Shown here: piece after piece, positions 7,077 to 13,043 of the stretch | Numbering within the stretch: the first letter of the stretch is position 1 | Layout: every line of letters starts with the position of its first letter | Virus record (IMG/VR): IMGVR_UViG_3300037189_009596 | Location: 1-21,671 of that record | DNA: 21,671 bases | From: a virus | Direction: 5' to 3' (one strand) | Position numbers and translations under genes: made by a program | Notes under the pieces: model-generated | Database searches by the model: none | What the model was told of the DNA's origin: nothing | The model's input: the letters and a program-made list of their open reading frames with translations, nothing else

Positions 7077-8138
7077 CTAGAATAAATATTGGTTCTCACG
7101 CATCCAGTTGACGAACGATGAACTCGTCATCAAGATGTTCTTCTTGTCCTCGTTCTTACTTGTGGTAACACAGAACACAGACTGCAACTCTTTCGGTGTA
7201 CGTTTCAGATACTCGAACCATGCGCTGATGTTGCCGCGATCAATCTTCTGTACTGCGCCATACGCCATGATGCATAACGCTGCTGCGTTGGTAGGTACAC
7301 TCGCACCCTTCGGGTCACGGATAACCTCATCCCATGTTGGCAGCTTGTCTGATACTTCGACATACGCAATCAAGTCACGCGCTGCTGACTCACCAATCGT
7401 GCCGCACAACGATGCCACCAATGCACCTCGCGTAATCATGTGGCGCTTCTTCAATATGTTGCTAGCACGATGACCTGAACGTGGGCAGAAGTAAGAGTTC
7501 TGCGGTGTCTTTGGGTTGTAGATGTAGTTGTTCTCCTTCTGTGTTGGGTCTTTGTAAGACGCCATGACTTGTGGATACTGACGTACGAAAGCCAACAACT
7601 CGGGAGCAAACCCAACGCGAGTACCGTAATCCACATACTCATCCCAATATGGTTTGCGTACGGGAGTAATAGTCATACGACTAATCGAATGACCTTTCAG
7701 CATGTCGCCTACACCATCGGACATATTGTTACCCGCAGTCACTACGATGCTATCAGGATGTAACTTCATGCCACCAATGCGACGCTCGTTCAACAACGGA
7801 TGCAACATGTTCTGTACTGCTTGGCTGCTTGGCTTACTGAACTCGTCGATGAAGATCATCAGCGGCTCTTGCTTATGGAAACCCCAGAACTCGTTCGGAT
7901 ACAGCGATGTTGTCTTGGTCTCATGGTTCGGCATAGGGATACCGATGTCACCTAGCTCGGTATTAGGCGTGTCGATATACACACCACGATAACCAGTTCT
8001 TGCTACTAGTCTTTCATACATGGCTGTTTTACCGATTCCGGGTTCACCTACAAGGTGTACTGCGTTCTCATTACCAACGGCAAGGATAAGTTCTTCTGCT
8101 TCAGCAAGGGATACTTCTACGTTCATACGAATTTCCAT
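7077..8138 (-). CDS. MoxR-like AAA+ ATPase
   Basis: A 353-residue AAA+ ATPase. Walker A is GEPGIGKT (31-38), Walker B is LMIFIDEF (93-100), and a sensor-1 region is IVVTAGNN (131-138). The DIGIPMP segment and the short insertion around helix 2 resemble the MoxR branch, whose members act as chaperone-like motors for VWA-domain partners. The VWA partner lies two genes downstream. The start at 8138 has CTAGGAGA before it. A dyad site lies about 20 bp upstream of the start, in the gap after the preceding gene. It probably remodels a host or virion target, which the sequence does not reveal. Confidence 0.9.
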   Translation of the reverse strand: MEIRMNVEVSLAEAEELILAVGNENAVHLVGEPGIGKTAMYERLVARTGYRGVYIDTPNTELGDIGIPMPNHETKTTSLYPNEFWGFHKQEPLMIFIDEFSKPSSQAVQNMLHPLLNERRIGGMKLHPDSIVVTAGNNMSDGVGDMLKGHSISRMTITPVRKPYWDEYVDYGTRVGFAPELLAFVRQYPQVMASYKDPTQKENNYIYNPKTPQNSYFCPRSGHRASNILKKRHMITRGALVASLCGTIGESAARDLIAYVEVSDKLPTWDEVIRDPKGASVPTNAAALCIMAYGAVQKIDRGNISAWFEYLKRTPKELQSVFCVTTSKNEDKKNILMTSSSFVNWMRENQYLF

Positions 8139-8158
8139 TTTTGTTTCTCCTAGTTATA

Positions 8159-8185
8159 GACTTACTGACACCATGTCAGGTTGTC
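8159..8185. promoter_or_regulatory. 27-bp dyad site upstream of the MoxR gene
   Basis: Perfect 14-of-14 match, with spacers ttac, accat and ggtt. It lies in the 49-bp gap between the 327-residue gene and the MoxR ribosome binding site. The inner arms extend to CTGACA/TGTCAG around a 3-bp centre. It shares its left and central spacers with the copy at 9438. Confidence 0.8.
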
Positions 8186-8187
8186 GT

Positions 8188-9171
8188 TCATACTTCAAAA
8201 GGTAAAGCTTCACCCGAACCGTATTTCAAAAACTTCATGCTATCGTCTAGCACGATCTTGCCTTGTGGTACTACCTCTCTAGTAAACAAGCTCTTCGCAT
8301 AGTAGAAGCGGCACAGATCATAGAAGTGATCTCTCGCTTTGCTAGGCGTGCATGCATACCTGTACTGTTGCATCTTGTAGTCATAGACTTTTTGTGATGC
8401 ATTTACTAACACCTGCTCGGCTAACAGTAGGAACGCGCCATACTTATCTTCCCCAGTTGCTTGCATCGCGTTATGTAACTCCATAAAGAACAATTTCCTA
8501 GACTTAAGATGTCTGTCCTCCGACCACCGTATCTCAGTTACCGTCGTTCCCAACGGCTCAACTGCAGTGATCACAGCCGCTATCCTTGTCTCACCTATCA
8601 TCTGTGCATAGTAAGTTAGGTACTCGGTGAACTCGGCGTAATGCTTCCTGAGTTTCCCCATACGTTCCTTGTTCAATGTCCATGCACTTTCTGTAGCTGT
8701 ACCTGTTACTTCGTTCGTATCACTAAGTTTTAGTACGGACTCAAACCTGTGGTCTTTGCCATGCCCATCAGAGAAATACAGCTTCCCCCGCCGTCTGGTA
8801 ATCCCTGACCACTTCTGCGCTACATGCACATTCACAAGATTATTATTAGGCGGTACTCTAAATCTCGTATACAAAATGGCATTGATGAAGTCCATCGTAG
8901 ATATAGTCTCGTGCCCATCGTGCATCATCAGCACGCTACCGTCCTCGCAGAACATAACTACTGGTGTGCTATGAAACGTACACACGACAATGTTCTGTCC
9001 TTCGCTGTTGGTATCCAACGAAATAAGACTGCGGTCGTATCGACGGTTATCACCAAGCGGACGCAAGCCTTTGCTACGCCCCCTCTTGTACGGTTCCCTT
9101 GTGTGATACCAAGCCAGAGCTTCTTCATACGAATTAAGTCTTGGCAGTTGGTCTCCTGTATATAAAGTCAT
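8188..9171 (-). CDS. Hypothetical protein, 327 aa
   Basis: Starts MTLYTGDQLPRLNSYEEALAWY with GGAGGG six bases upstream, and ATGA overlap with the preceding gene. The first half contains strand-rich segments such as NIVVCTFHSTPVVMF and DGSVLMMHDGHETIST, followed by FINAILYTRF. The second half is helical and rich in Y, R and K. I do not recognise a family, but I have the impression of a conserved phage protein accompanying MoxR cassettes. No catalytic motif can be named. It is probably cotranscribed with the ATPase. Confidence 0.75.
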   Translation of the reverse strand: MTLYTGDQLPRLNSYEEALAWYHTREPYKRGRSKGLRPLGDNRRYDRSLISLDTNSEGQNIVVCTFHSTPVVMFCEDGSVLMMHDGHETISTMDFINAILYTRFRVPPNNNLVNVHVAQKWSGITRRRGKLYFSDGHGKDHRFESVLKLSDTNEVTGTATESAWTLNKERMGKLRKHYAEFTEYLTYYAQMIGETRIAAVITAVEPLGTTVTEIRWSEDRHLKSRKLFFMELHNAMQATGEDKYGAFLLLAEQVLVNASQKVYDYKMQQYRYACTPSKARDHFYDLCRFYYAKSLFTREVVPQGKIVLDDSMKFLKYGSGEALPFEV

Positions 9172-9419
9172 ACTCTACCCTCCGCTTTGCGCTTAATTTC
9201 TTCAGCGATTGTGTTGATAAGAACCTGCACACCAGTAATGACTCCGGCTCGATGTTCAGGCGGTAATGCGTTGATGATTTCATACGCATAGGTGTATGCC
9301 TCCTCAAGGCTGTCTTTGGTAGCAAACAAGGAAGATTGCAAGTTACCTGCCAACTCAACAACTTCTTTCATTTGGTCTACTGCTTCTACTCCTGCTATTT
9401 CTTCACTCCATGTACCCAT
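9168..9419 (-). CDS. Hypothetical acidic protein, 83 aa
   Basis: A helical, acidic protein (MGTWSEEIAGVEAVDQ, then a helix EAYTYAYEIINALPPEHRAG). The start has AGGAGA nearby, and the stop overlaps the next ATG (ATGA). No motif or membrane segment. A perfect dyad site lies just upstream at 9438-9464, so this gene may mark the start of a separately controlled part of the operon. Function unknown. Confidence 0.7.
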   Translation of the reverse strand: MGTWSEEIAGVEAVDQMKEVVELAGNLQSSLFATKDSLEEAYTYAYEIINALPPEHRAGVITGVQVLINTIAEEIKRKAEGRV

Positions 9420-9437
9420 GATGCTTCTCCTAATTGT

Positions 9438-9464
9438 GACTTACTGACACCATGTCAGTTTGTC
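9438..9464. promoter_or_regulatory. 27-bp dyad site upstream of 9168..9419
   Basis: Perfect match, spacers ttac, accat and gttt. The TGA stop of the preceding gene (9455-9457) lies within the site, read from its minus-strand TGAC box. The inner palindrome CTGACA/TGTCAG equals the copy at 8159. Confidence 0.8.
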
Positions 9465-9661
9465 GTTGCGTTTATTTCGTTTATCTCTGCTGTCATGTTA
9501 TTAAATTCACGCGCACGCAGTTGTTGGTTCAAGCGTTTCTGCACTTCGATTACCGGCTCGGCTTTCTTACCAAAGAACCCATACAACAGAGCGTCGCTCT
9601 CGCGTGCCCTGTCGATATCAACTTGCTTACGCAGCTTGTGTGCGTTTCCTTTTGTACCCAT
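9455..9661 (-). CDS. Hypothetical basic protein, 68 aa
   Basis: I chose the ATG at 9661 (MGTKGNAHKLRKQ) over an in-frame TTG at 9673 because the ATG overlaps the stop of the gene upstream and a GGTGAT site precedes it. The protein is charged and helical, with RARESDALLYGFFGKKAEP and a C-terminal coiled-coil-like part. No motif is recognised. Its stop codon sits inside a dyad site. Confidence 0.6.
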   Translation of the reverse strand: MGTKGNAHKLRKQVDIDRARESDALLYGFFGKKAEPVIEVQKRLNQQLRAREFNNMTAEINEINATTN

Positions 9662-9756
9662 CAGATCACCCAATAGGCTAAGATCAAACCAAAGACTGTG
9701 CCCAACAGTCCACCCATAATTGCGGCAAGCATCGCCACCTTTTCATAGTCGTTCAT
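9661..9756 (-). CDS. Small single-pass membrane peptide, 31 aa
   Basis: The frame is open further upstream, but only the ATG at 9756 has a good site (GGAGG six bases before). The 31-residue product starts MNDYEKVAML, followed by a glycine-rich hydrophobic helix (IMGGLLGTVFGLILAYWVI), a clear transmembrane segment. It overlaps by ATGA with another membrane peptide gene upstream. A small holin-like or inhibitory membrane role is imaginable, but the position far from lysis genes gives no support. Confidence 0.6.
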   Translation of the reverse strand: MNDYEKVAMLAAIMGGLLGTVFGLILAYWVI

Positions 9757-9911
9757 TGCTTTCCTCCTTCGTTTAATAAAATACCAACTATTGCACCTGC
9801 GATCACAAGCGTTGCCTGTTGCAGGTATCGTCCGTCTGTGTCCAGACCCCATGCCACCATTACGCAAGCGACTATCGTCGTTGCTACTGTAAAAATGTTG
9901 TCGTTGTTCAT
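9753..9911 (-). CDS. Two-helix membrane peptide, 52 aa
   Basis: Start ATG with GGAGGG upstream, stop overlapping the next ATG. The product has two hydrophobic stretches (about residues 6-22 and 33-47), separated by a polar WGLDTDGRYLQQ turn, so it is probably a hairpin in the inner membrane. It pairs with the 31-residue membrane peptide downstream. The layout recalls small holin-like proteins, but this is a guess from topology. Confidence 0.6.
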   Translation of the reverse strand: MNNDNIFTVATTIVACVMVAWGLDTDGRYLQQATLVIAGAIVGILLNEGGKQ

Positions 9912-9912
9912 C

Positions 9913-10101
9913 TCACCCTCCGTTTAAGTCAGACATTGTTAGAACATCTCGGTAATAGACACGCGCATCCCGCTTGTATACATCCTCGTCAGGGAATAGG
10001 ATGCGTGCGTATCTCTCTGCTGCTAGCTTCGTATCAAAGAACGTTGGGTAATAGCTGTCGTTCTTATCGTTCTCGCCCCACACATACCAGACCTGATTCA
10101 T
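9913..10101 (-). CDS. Hypothetical protein, 62 aa
   Basis: Start at 10101 (MNQVWYVWGENDK) chosen over an upstream in-frame start because GGGAGGTGG precedes it and the ATG overlaps the stop of the gene before (ATGA). The protein is rich in Y, D and R, with FFDTKLAAERYARILFP, and looks like a small alpha/beta fold. No known function. It lies in a chain of overlapping small genes. Confidence 0.65.
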   Translation of the reverse strand: MNQVWYVWGENDKNDSYYPTFFDTKLAAERYARILFPDEDVYKRDARVYYRDVLTMSDLNGG

Positions 10102-10268
10102 ACCACCTCCCAAAAATCGTATATTTCGCTGTCTTGGTCTGTGCATTTATTCATATGGAACTCGTCATACATAAGCTCTCGCGCTTTATCTTCGGACTCA
10201 GCTTCTACCTCGACTGTTTGGTAATACCTGACCACCACTATCCCTCTATACTTTTTGCGTGGCTTCAT
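10098..10268 (-). CDS. DpnD/PcfM-like small protein, 56 aa
   Basis: The ATG has AGGAGG five bases before it. The product begins MKPRKKYRGIVVVRYYQTVE, then VEAESEDKARELMYDEF, then an acidic C-terminus ending in DFWEVV. The VEVEAESEDKA pattern, a beta strand followed by a helix, matches DpnD/PcfM-like small phage and plasmid proteins as I remember them. The function of the family is unknown. Both ends overlap neighbours by ATGA. Confidence 0.6.
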   Translation of the reverse strand: MKPRKKYRGIVVVRYYQTVEVEAESEDKARELMYDEFHMNKCTDQDSEIYDFWEVV

Positions 10269-10504
10269 CTCATCCTCCTGTTACTTGTTATGCCCTTGAC
10301 GATATCAAAGTCATAACCTACGGTGAACAAGTCCAACTGCAGGTTTCTCAGCGTGGTGTTGGCATCGATAAGCATCTCCCTCGCGTTCTGCAGTTGCTCC
10401 GGCGTTGTTTCTGGATGTGCAATAAGCCGCAAGATGTTGCCTAACATGCTCTGATAGCTGTCGTTGATTTTCAGTACGCGCATATCTACGTTTATCCCTT
10501 TCAT
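10265..10504 (-). CDS. Hypothetical protein, 79 aa
   Basis: Starts MKGINVDMRVLKINDSYQ, with GAGG before the ATG and overlap with the preceding stop. The middle is a helical hairpin (TTPEQLQNAREMLIDANTTL). No cysteine, nucleotide-binding or membrane motif. An alternative start is Met8. The N-terminal strand followed by helices made me consider a ribbon-helix-helix regulator, but the spacing of the helices does not support it. Function unknown. Confidence 0.65.
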   Translation of the reverse strand: MKGINVDMRVLKINDSYQSMLGNILRLIAHPETTPEQLQNAREMLIDANTTLRNLQLDLFTVGYDFDIVKGITSNRRMR

Positions 10505-10713
10505 GTTGTCCTCTTTGGGTTGAGTTGTTTTAGTGTTTCCATACTACTAATGTAGTAGTAGTTGGACTTGTTCAGCGGTGCGATGCAATGCTTGACCTGC
10601 TTGGCTGCAGCTTCCCCGCATGGTTTGCATAGCTTGTAACCAAGAGCGTATCTCGCATGGTCGATGTACCCACCACATACAACGCACAAATACCGTGCAT
10701 CTTCATTGCTCAT
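10501..10713 (-). CDS. Small zinc-ribbon protein, 70 aa
   Basis: Start at 10713 (MSNEDARYLC) chosen over an open frame reaching 10776 because GAGGAG precedes it and it overlaps the stop of the gene before. Two CxxC pairs (C10/C13 and C29/C32) in CVVCGGY and CKPCGE should bind one zinc ion. The part between them, RYALGYKLC, resembles RLAYGHTVC in the gene upstream, so the two may be related. Such proteins could bind nucleic acid or host proteins, but the role is unknown. Confidence 0.68.
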   Translation of the reverse strand: MSNEDARYLCVVCGGYIDHARYALGYKLCKPCGEAAAKQVKHCIAPLNKSNYYYISSMETLKQLNPKRTT

Positions 10714-10858
10714 TTGATATCTCCTCAATGTTGTGCTTCTTGGTGCATGTGACGCATACGGTGTGACCATACGCAAGTCGTTTTTTACCTACGCTGTTGA
10801 CCAAGCAGATTCGGCATCTGCCTACGCTTGGTCGTAGCTTCTTCTTTTGTTTAGACAT
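10703..10858 (-). CDS. Small zinc-ribbon protein, 51 aa
   Basis: A 51-residue basic protein starting MSKQKKKLRPSVGRC with two CxxC pairs (C15/C18 and C35/C38), so a zinc ribbon is likely. Its start overlaps the end of the gene at 10851..11033, and its ribosome binding site (GGTGG) lies within the centre of a dyad site (10854-10880). The start codon also overlaps that site. The sequence around RLAYGHTVC resembles the next gene's zinc ribbon, suggesting a local duplication. Confidence 0.65.
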   Translation of the reverse strand: MSKQKKKLRPSVGRCRICLVNSVGKKRLAYGHTVCVTCTKKHNIEEISNEQ

Positions 10859-11033
10859 CCTGACCACCTGTCAGCTTGTCATTGTTCTTGTGGTACTTAT
10901 CGGCAGCGAGTAGAACTCTGCCTTGTGCAATAAGTAAGTGCTGTAGTTCTTCCCATGCCCTCATGTACTCGACGCGGGGCGTTGCGGGGTTATCTACGAT
11001 ACGTTGCAAGTAAGAGATGTAATTAATAGACAT
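10851..11033 (-). CDS. Hypothetical protein, 60 aa, first gene of the leftward operon
   Basis: The first gene after the consensus promoter at 11093-11121. It starts MSINYISYLQRIVDNP and is mostly helical, with a central WEELQHLLIAQGRVLLAAD. The ATG follows GGAGG, which lies in the centre of a dyad site, and the last residues (DKLTGGQDV) are encoded by the next dyad site. No motif is recognised. Being first in the operon it would be made early. Confidence 0.65.
   Translation of the reverse strand: MSINYISYLQRIVDNPATPRVEYMRAWEELQHLLIAQGRVLLAADKYHKNNDKLTGGQDV
10854..10880. promoter_or_regulatory. 27-bp dyad site over the start of 10703..10858
   Basis: Perfect match, spacers atcc, cacct and gctt. 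On the minus strand the central 5 bp are AGGTG, part of the ribosome binding site, and the last GTC box contains the G of the ATG plus the next two bases. It also encodes the last nine residues of the gene upstream. Confidence 0.8.
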
Positions 11034-11055
11034 GTTGACCCTCCGTCAGATTGTC
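11029..11055. promoter_or_regulatory. 27-bp dyad site over the start of 10851..11033
   Basis: Perfect match, spacers atgt, cctcc and gatt. On the minus strand the central GGAGG is the ribosome binding site, and the final GTC box includes the G of the ATG. It lies about 30-57 bp downstream of the expected transcription start of the leftward promoter. Confidence 0.8.
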
Positions 11056-11092
11056 GTGGTTACGTTAGGGGCGAAGTCCCACTAACCCCTCT

Positions 11093-11121
11093 ATTATAAC
11101 ATAGAAACTATACAATGTCAA
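11093..11121 (-). promoter_or_regulatory. Perfect sigma70 consensus promoter of the leftward operon
   Basis: On the minus strand: TTGACA (11121-11116), 17-bp spacer, TATAAT (11098-11093). Both hexamers match the sigma70 consensus and the spacing is optimal. It drives the leftward operon starting with the gene at 10851..11033. About 30 bp of leader follow before the dyad site at 11029-11055. Confidence 0.88.
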
Positions 11122-11282
11122 GTGATTGTCCTACTTCTAAAGCCCTTGTATATTGCAAAACTTTTTAGTTTAGGGTGGCAGGGGTGGCAACTTGCGCGGA
11201 ACTTAACCACTTTGCTTTTAGTGTATCGAGAAGGGTTGTAGTGAGCTACATGAGCCTGCAATATGCGTGTTGTCGTTTTTGC

Positions 11283-11702
11283 TATTGTTCGAAAATAGCG
11301 GGGTAATGTTCTGTATTTTTGGTTTTTTAGAACAATTGACTTTTTGCTATTGTTCGAAAATGTACCTATTGTTCCTTGTCAAAAAGAAATAATAGAACAA
11401 TAGAACCCAATGTTTATGCGGATTGTACGTAATGTACCTAATGTTCTATGTTTTAAAGATAGAGAGAGCGGAGCTAAAAAATTTGTATGCTTTTAGAACG
11501 ACACTTGCCGATGAGCGCGTTCGAAATAAAAAATCCGTACATACTGAAAAATGCCGGAACATTAGAACATTTCAGAACAATTAACAAAATTTTGATAACA
11601 TTTTAGGACAAAGTTCAATGTAATCAATGGGTTAGCTGCATTTTATAATGTTCGAAAATTTCATTGTAATGTTCTATATTTTTGGGTTTTTCGAACAATA
11701 GG
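11283..11702. repeat. Iteron-like array of 17 GTTC/GAAC boxes (possible origin or operator array)
   Basis: A non-coding, AT-rich stretch of about 420 bp between the divergent operons. GTTC or its complement GAAC occurs 17 times, starting at 11287, 11308, 11330, 11352, 11371, 11395, 11403, 11443, 11496, 11519, 11557, 11565, 11575, 11613, 11650, 11671 and 11694. Most have the wider form WTGTTCnA or its complement. Many successive boxes are 19-24 bp apart, about two helical turns. The first three and the last three form a 55-bp direct repeat with about 45 identical positions. An iteron-type origin or a multi-site operator would look like this. The rest of the 590-bp gap (11122-11282) holds nothing I recognise. 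Confidence 0.65.
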
Positions 11703-11714
11703 GTAAAAAAGTGC

Positions 11715-11757
11715 TTGACAAGTTTAAATAAAAAACTTAAGCTGCGTTGCAGCTTAA
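11715..11757 (+). promoter_or_regulatory. Putative -35 and perfect palindrome upstream of the HNH gene
   Basis: TTGACA (11715-11720) is followed by a 21-bp palindrome (arms TTAAGCTGC 11737-11745 and GCAGCTTAA 11749-11757, centre GTT), which sits where a -10 would fall. No good -10 is visible at 16-18 bp spacing. The palindrome could be an operator over the promoter or an mRNA hairpin just before the ribosome binding site AAAGGA. No T-run follows, so it is not a terminator. Confidence 0.4.
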
Positions 11758-11771
11758 CTAAAAGGACGCGT

Positions 11772-12074
11772 ATGCCATTCATACCTGAGCGCCTTAGGCT
11801 GGAGTTAATCCGAGCCGAAGTAACTAAGCGGGACAAGCGCACCTGCCAATATTGCGGTAAGAAGAGTCTTAGGGGGCGAAGCCTCCATCTTGACCATGTT
11901 CATCCTGAAGCCGAAGGGGGTGAGTTTGTGGTATCTAATTTAGTTGTAGCTTGTGCCCAATGTAATTTTAGAAAGGGTAAGCGATCTGCAACTACCTACG
12001 CTGAAAGCCGCCTCAAACAATTAGATGTTGAACGAGCCATGCTTTTGAATATCCTAGACAACAAGACAGACTGA
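11772..12074 (+). CDS. HNH endonuclease
   Basis: A 100-residue HNH protein. The start at 11772 (MPFIPERLRLE) has AAAGGA upstream. An open frame extends further but lies in the AT-rich control region. Motifs are CQYCGKK (C25, C28), LHLDHVHP (D41, H42), SNLVVACAQCN (N56, C61, C64, N65) and KGK. These form the beta-beta-alpha-metal nuclease fold with a structural zinc. It is the first rightward gene, opposite the leftward operon. Small HNH proteins near terminase genes can assist DNA packaging, while others are selfish homing enzymes. Neither can be told from sequence alone. The stop codon TGA lies within a dyad site. Confidence 0.92.
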   Translation: MPFIPERLRLELIRAEVTKRDKRTCQYCGKKSLRGRSLHLDHVHPEAEGGEFVVSNLVVACAQCNFRKGKRSATTYAESRLKQLDVERAMLLNILDNKTD

Positions 12075-12091
12075 CACGATGTCAAAATGTC
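12065..12091. promoter_or_regulatory. 27-bp dyad site at the end of the HNH gene
   Basis: Perfect match, spacers agac, acgat and aaat. The stop codon of the HNH gene (TGA 12072-12074) is the first part of its TGAC box. Confidence 0.75.
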
Positions 12092-12127
12092 GCGTAGGGA
12101 ACTCTCCCGTGCCTTCTCCCCAATTAG

Positions 12128-12164
12128 TAGCTAACGCGTTGGAATGACCGTTCCCTGCCCAAAA
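12128..12164 (+). repeat. 37-bp direct repeat, copy 1
   Basis: The same 37 bp occurs at 12925-12961 with two differences (35 of 37 identical), 797 bp away. It holds GGAAtgaccgTTCC, a small inverted repeat. Each copy lies about 50-120 bp upstream of the promoter of one of the two paralogous genes. Confidence 0.8.
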
Positions 12165-12215
12165 AAGCAAGGACACTCTCACTATTGCAATATCAAAAGC
12201 CATAGATACAATCAA

Positions 12216-12245
12216 TTGGATATTATCGTAGGAAAATAATAGTAT
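12216..12245 (+). promoter_or_regulatory. Promoter of 12297..12869
   Basis: TTGGAT (12216-12221), 18-bp spacer, TAGTAT (12240-12245). The spacer contains CGTAGGAAAA, also present in the promoter of the paralogue at 13044-13072. The dyad site starts 8 bp after the -10. Confidence 0.6.
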
Positions 12246-12252
12246 TGATTCT

Positions 12253-12279
12253 GACGTAATGACATCGGGTCGTTATGTC
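12253..12279. promoter_or_regulatory. 27-bp dyad site downstream of the -10 of 12297..12869
   Basis: All four GAC/GTC boxes are present at the right spacing (spacers gtaa, atcgg, ttat), with GTCG in place of GTCA. It should cover the transcription start, a position expected for repression. Confidence 0.75.
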
Positions 12280-12296
12280 TTAACTAGGAGAAATAA

Positions 12297-12869
12297 ATGA
12301 GTGCAAGTAAATCAGGCGAAATGTTCGCTCGTAGTGAGATTGATGCGGTTGAATCCCTTGAAGTTTTTGCTCGCGAAGTAGGAACCGAGCCAACCTATGA
12401 AACGTGGCAAGCCGCTCGGGTCGAATTCATCAACGGTTATGTATTCGTCAAACCACAGGCGAAAGGCGATGCATCCGACCAAGCGTTTAAGCGGTTCAAA
12501 GATAGACTGGTAGAACGATTCGGTGTCGTAGTACCAAAAGCCACAAGTGAAGGCGCTATCAAAAAAGCCGCCGAGCGTAAAGAGAAAGAGGATAAGTTAA
12601 TCACCAAGTACGCTGACGCAACCGCAACTGTATTACGCTCACAGATTGAGGCTTGCTATCAAACACTAGCCAAAAATCCTGATAGCAAGGTAGCGAAAGC
12701 CCAAGCCGCTGAACTGGCGAAGGTATTGAAGATCAAAACCCGCGACACCGAGAAAGCCGAGCGTGACGAGATCAAGGAACTACGCAACGAAGCGATAGCC
12801 GAGATCAAAGCTTGTACAAGTATTGAGTGTTTAGAACGAGTAATTGAAGTATTGATTCAATACCAGTAA
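12297..12869 (+). CDS. Hypothetical protein, 190 aa, paralogue of 13141..13782
   Basis: Starts MSASKSGEMFARS with AGGAGA before the ATG. The N-terminal half has EVGTEPTYETWQAARVEFINGYV and FKRFKDRLVERFGVVVPKA. The rest is a long charged, probably coiled-coil region with a CYQTLAKNP segment and a helical C-terminus. It is clearly paralogous to the next gene (GT-P-T/Y/F-W-A-RV-GYV, VxPKA, YQTLAKNP). No known fold or function. It forms an independent unit with its own promoter, operator and terminator, like a moron. Confidence 0.8.
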   Translation: MSASKSGEMFARSEIDAVESLEVFAREVGTEPTYETWQAARVEFINGYVFVKPQAKGDASDQAFKRFKDRLVERFGVVVPKATSEGAIKKAAERKEKEDKLITKYADATATVLRSQIEACYQTLAKNPDSKVAKAQAAELAKVLKIKTRDTEKAERDEIKELRNEAIAEIKACTSIECLERVIEVLIQYQ

Positions 12870-12885
12870 TAAACCCCGACCAACC

Positions 12886-12915
12886 AACCCCGCCTAATCA
12901 GCGGGGTTTTTTATT
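12886..12915 (+). terminator. Rho-independent terminator after 12297..12869
   Basis: Arms AACCCCGC (12886-12893) and GCGGGGTT (12901-12908) around a 7-base loop, followed by a T-run (TTTTTTATT). It closes the first paralogue unit. Confidence 0.92.
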
Positions 12916-12924
12916 GCCCAAAAG

Positions 12925-12961
12925 TGGCTAATGCGTTGGAATGACCGTTCCCTGCCCAAAA
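12925..12961 (+). repeat. 37-bp direct repeat, copy 2
   Basis: Thirty-five of 37 bases match 12128-12164. It starts 10 bp after the terminator of the first unit, upstream of the promoter of the second paralogue. It supports duplication of the whole unit, from repeat to terminator. Confidence 0.8.
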
Positions 12962-13043
12962 TCTATCAGTTTGGCTGGGTTGATAGCGAAAACCTAAATC
13001 CCAAAAAAGACAAAATGACAACAAAAAATAATTTAAATATTTC

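Noticed and set aside
8143-8180. A promoter formed by CTGACA and TATAAC at the dyad site upstream of the MoxR gene
   Set aside because: The spacer would be only 15 bp and the other dyad copies do not carry a matching -10, so it is probably coincidence.
11056-11092. Leader hairpin or riboswitch after the leftward promoter
   Set aside because: The leader has only a weak, mismatched stem around ACTTCG and is too short for a known riboswitch.
11395-11578. GTTC/GAAC boxes as alphaproteobacterial LexA sites (GTTC-N7-GTTC)
   Set aside because: Direct neighbours have 4- or 6-bp gaps and two-turn spacing, never N7, so an SOS box is not supported.
11624-11842. Minus-strand open frame of 72 codons opposite the HNH gene
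   Set aside because: It overlaps the HNH start region and the repeat array, has no ribosome binding site and no protein-like pattern.
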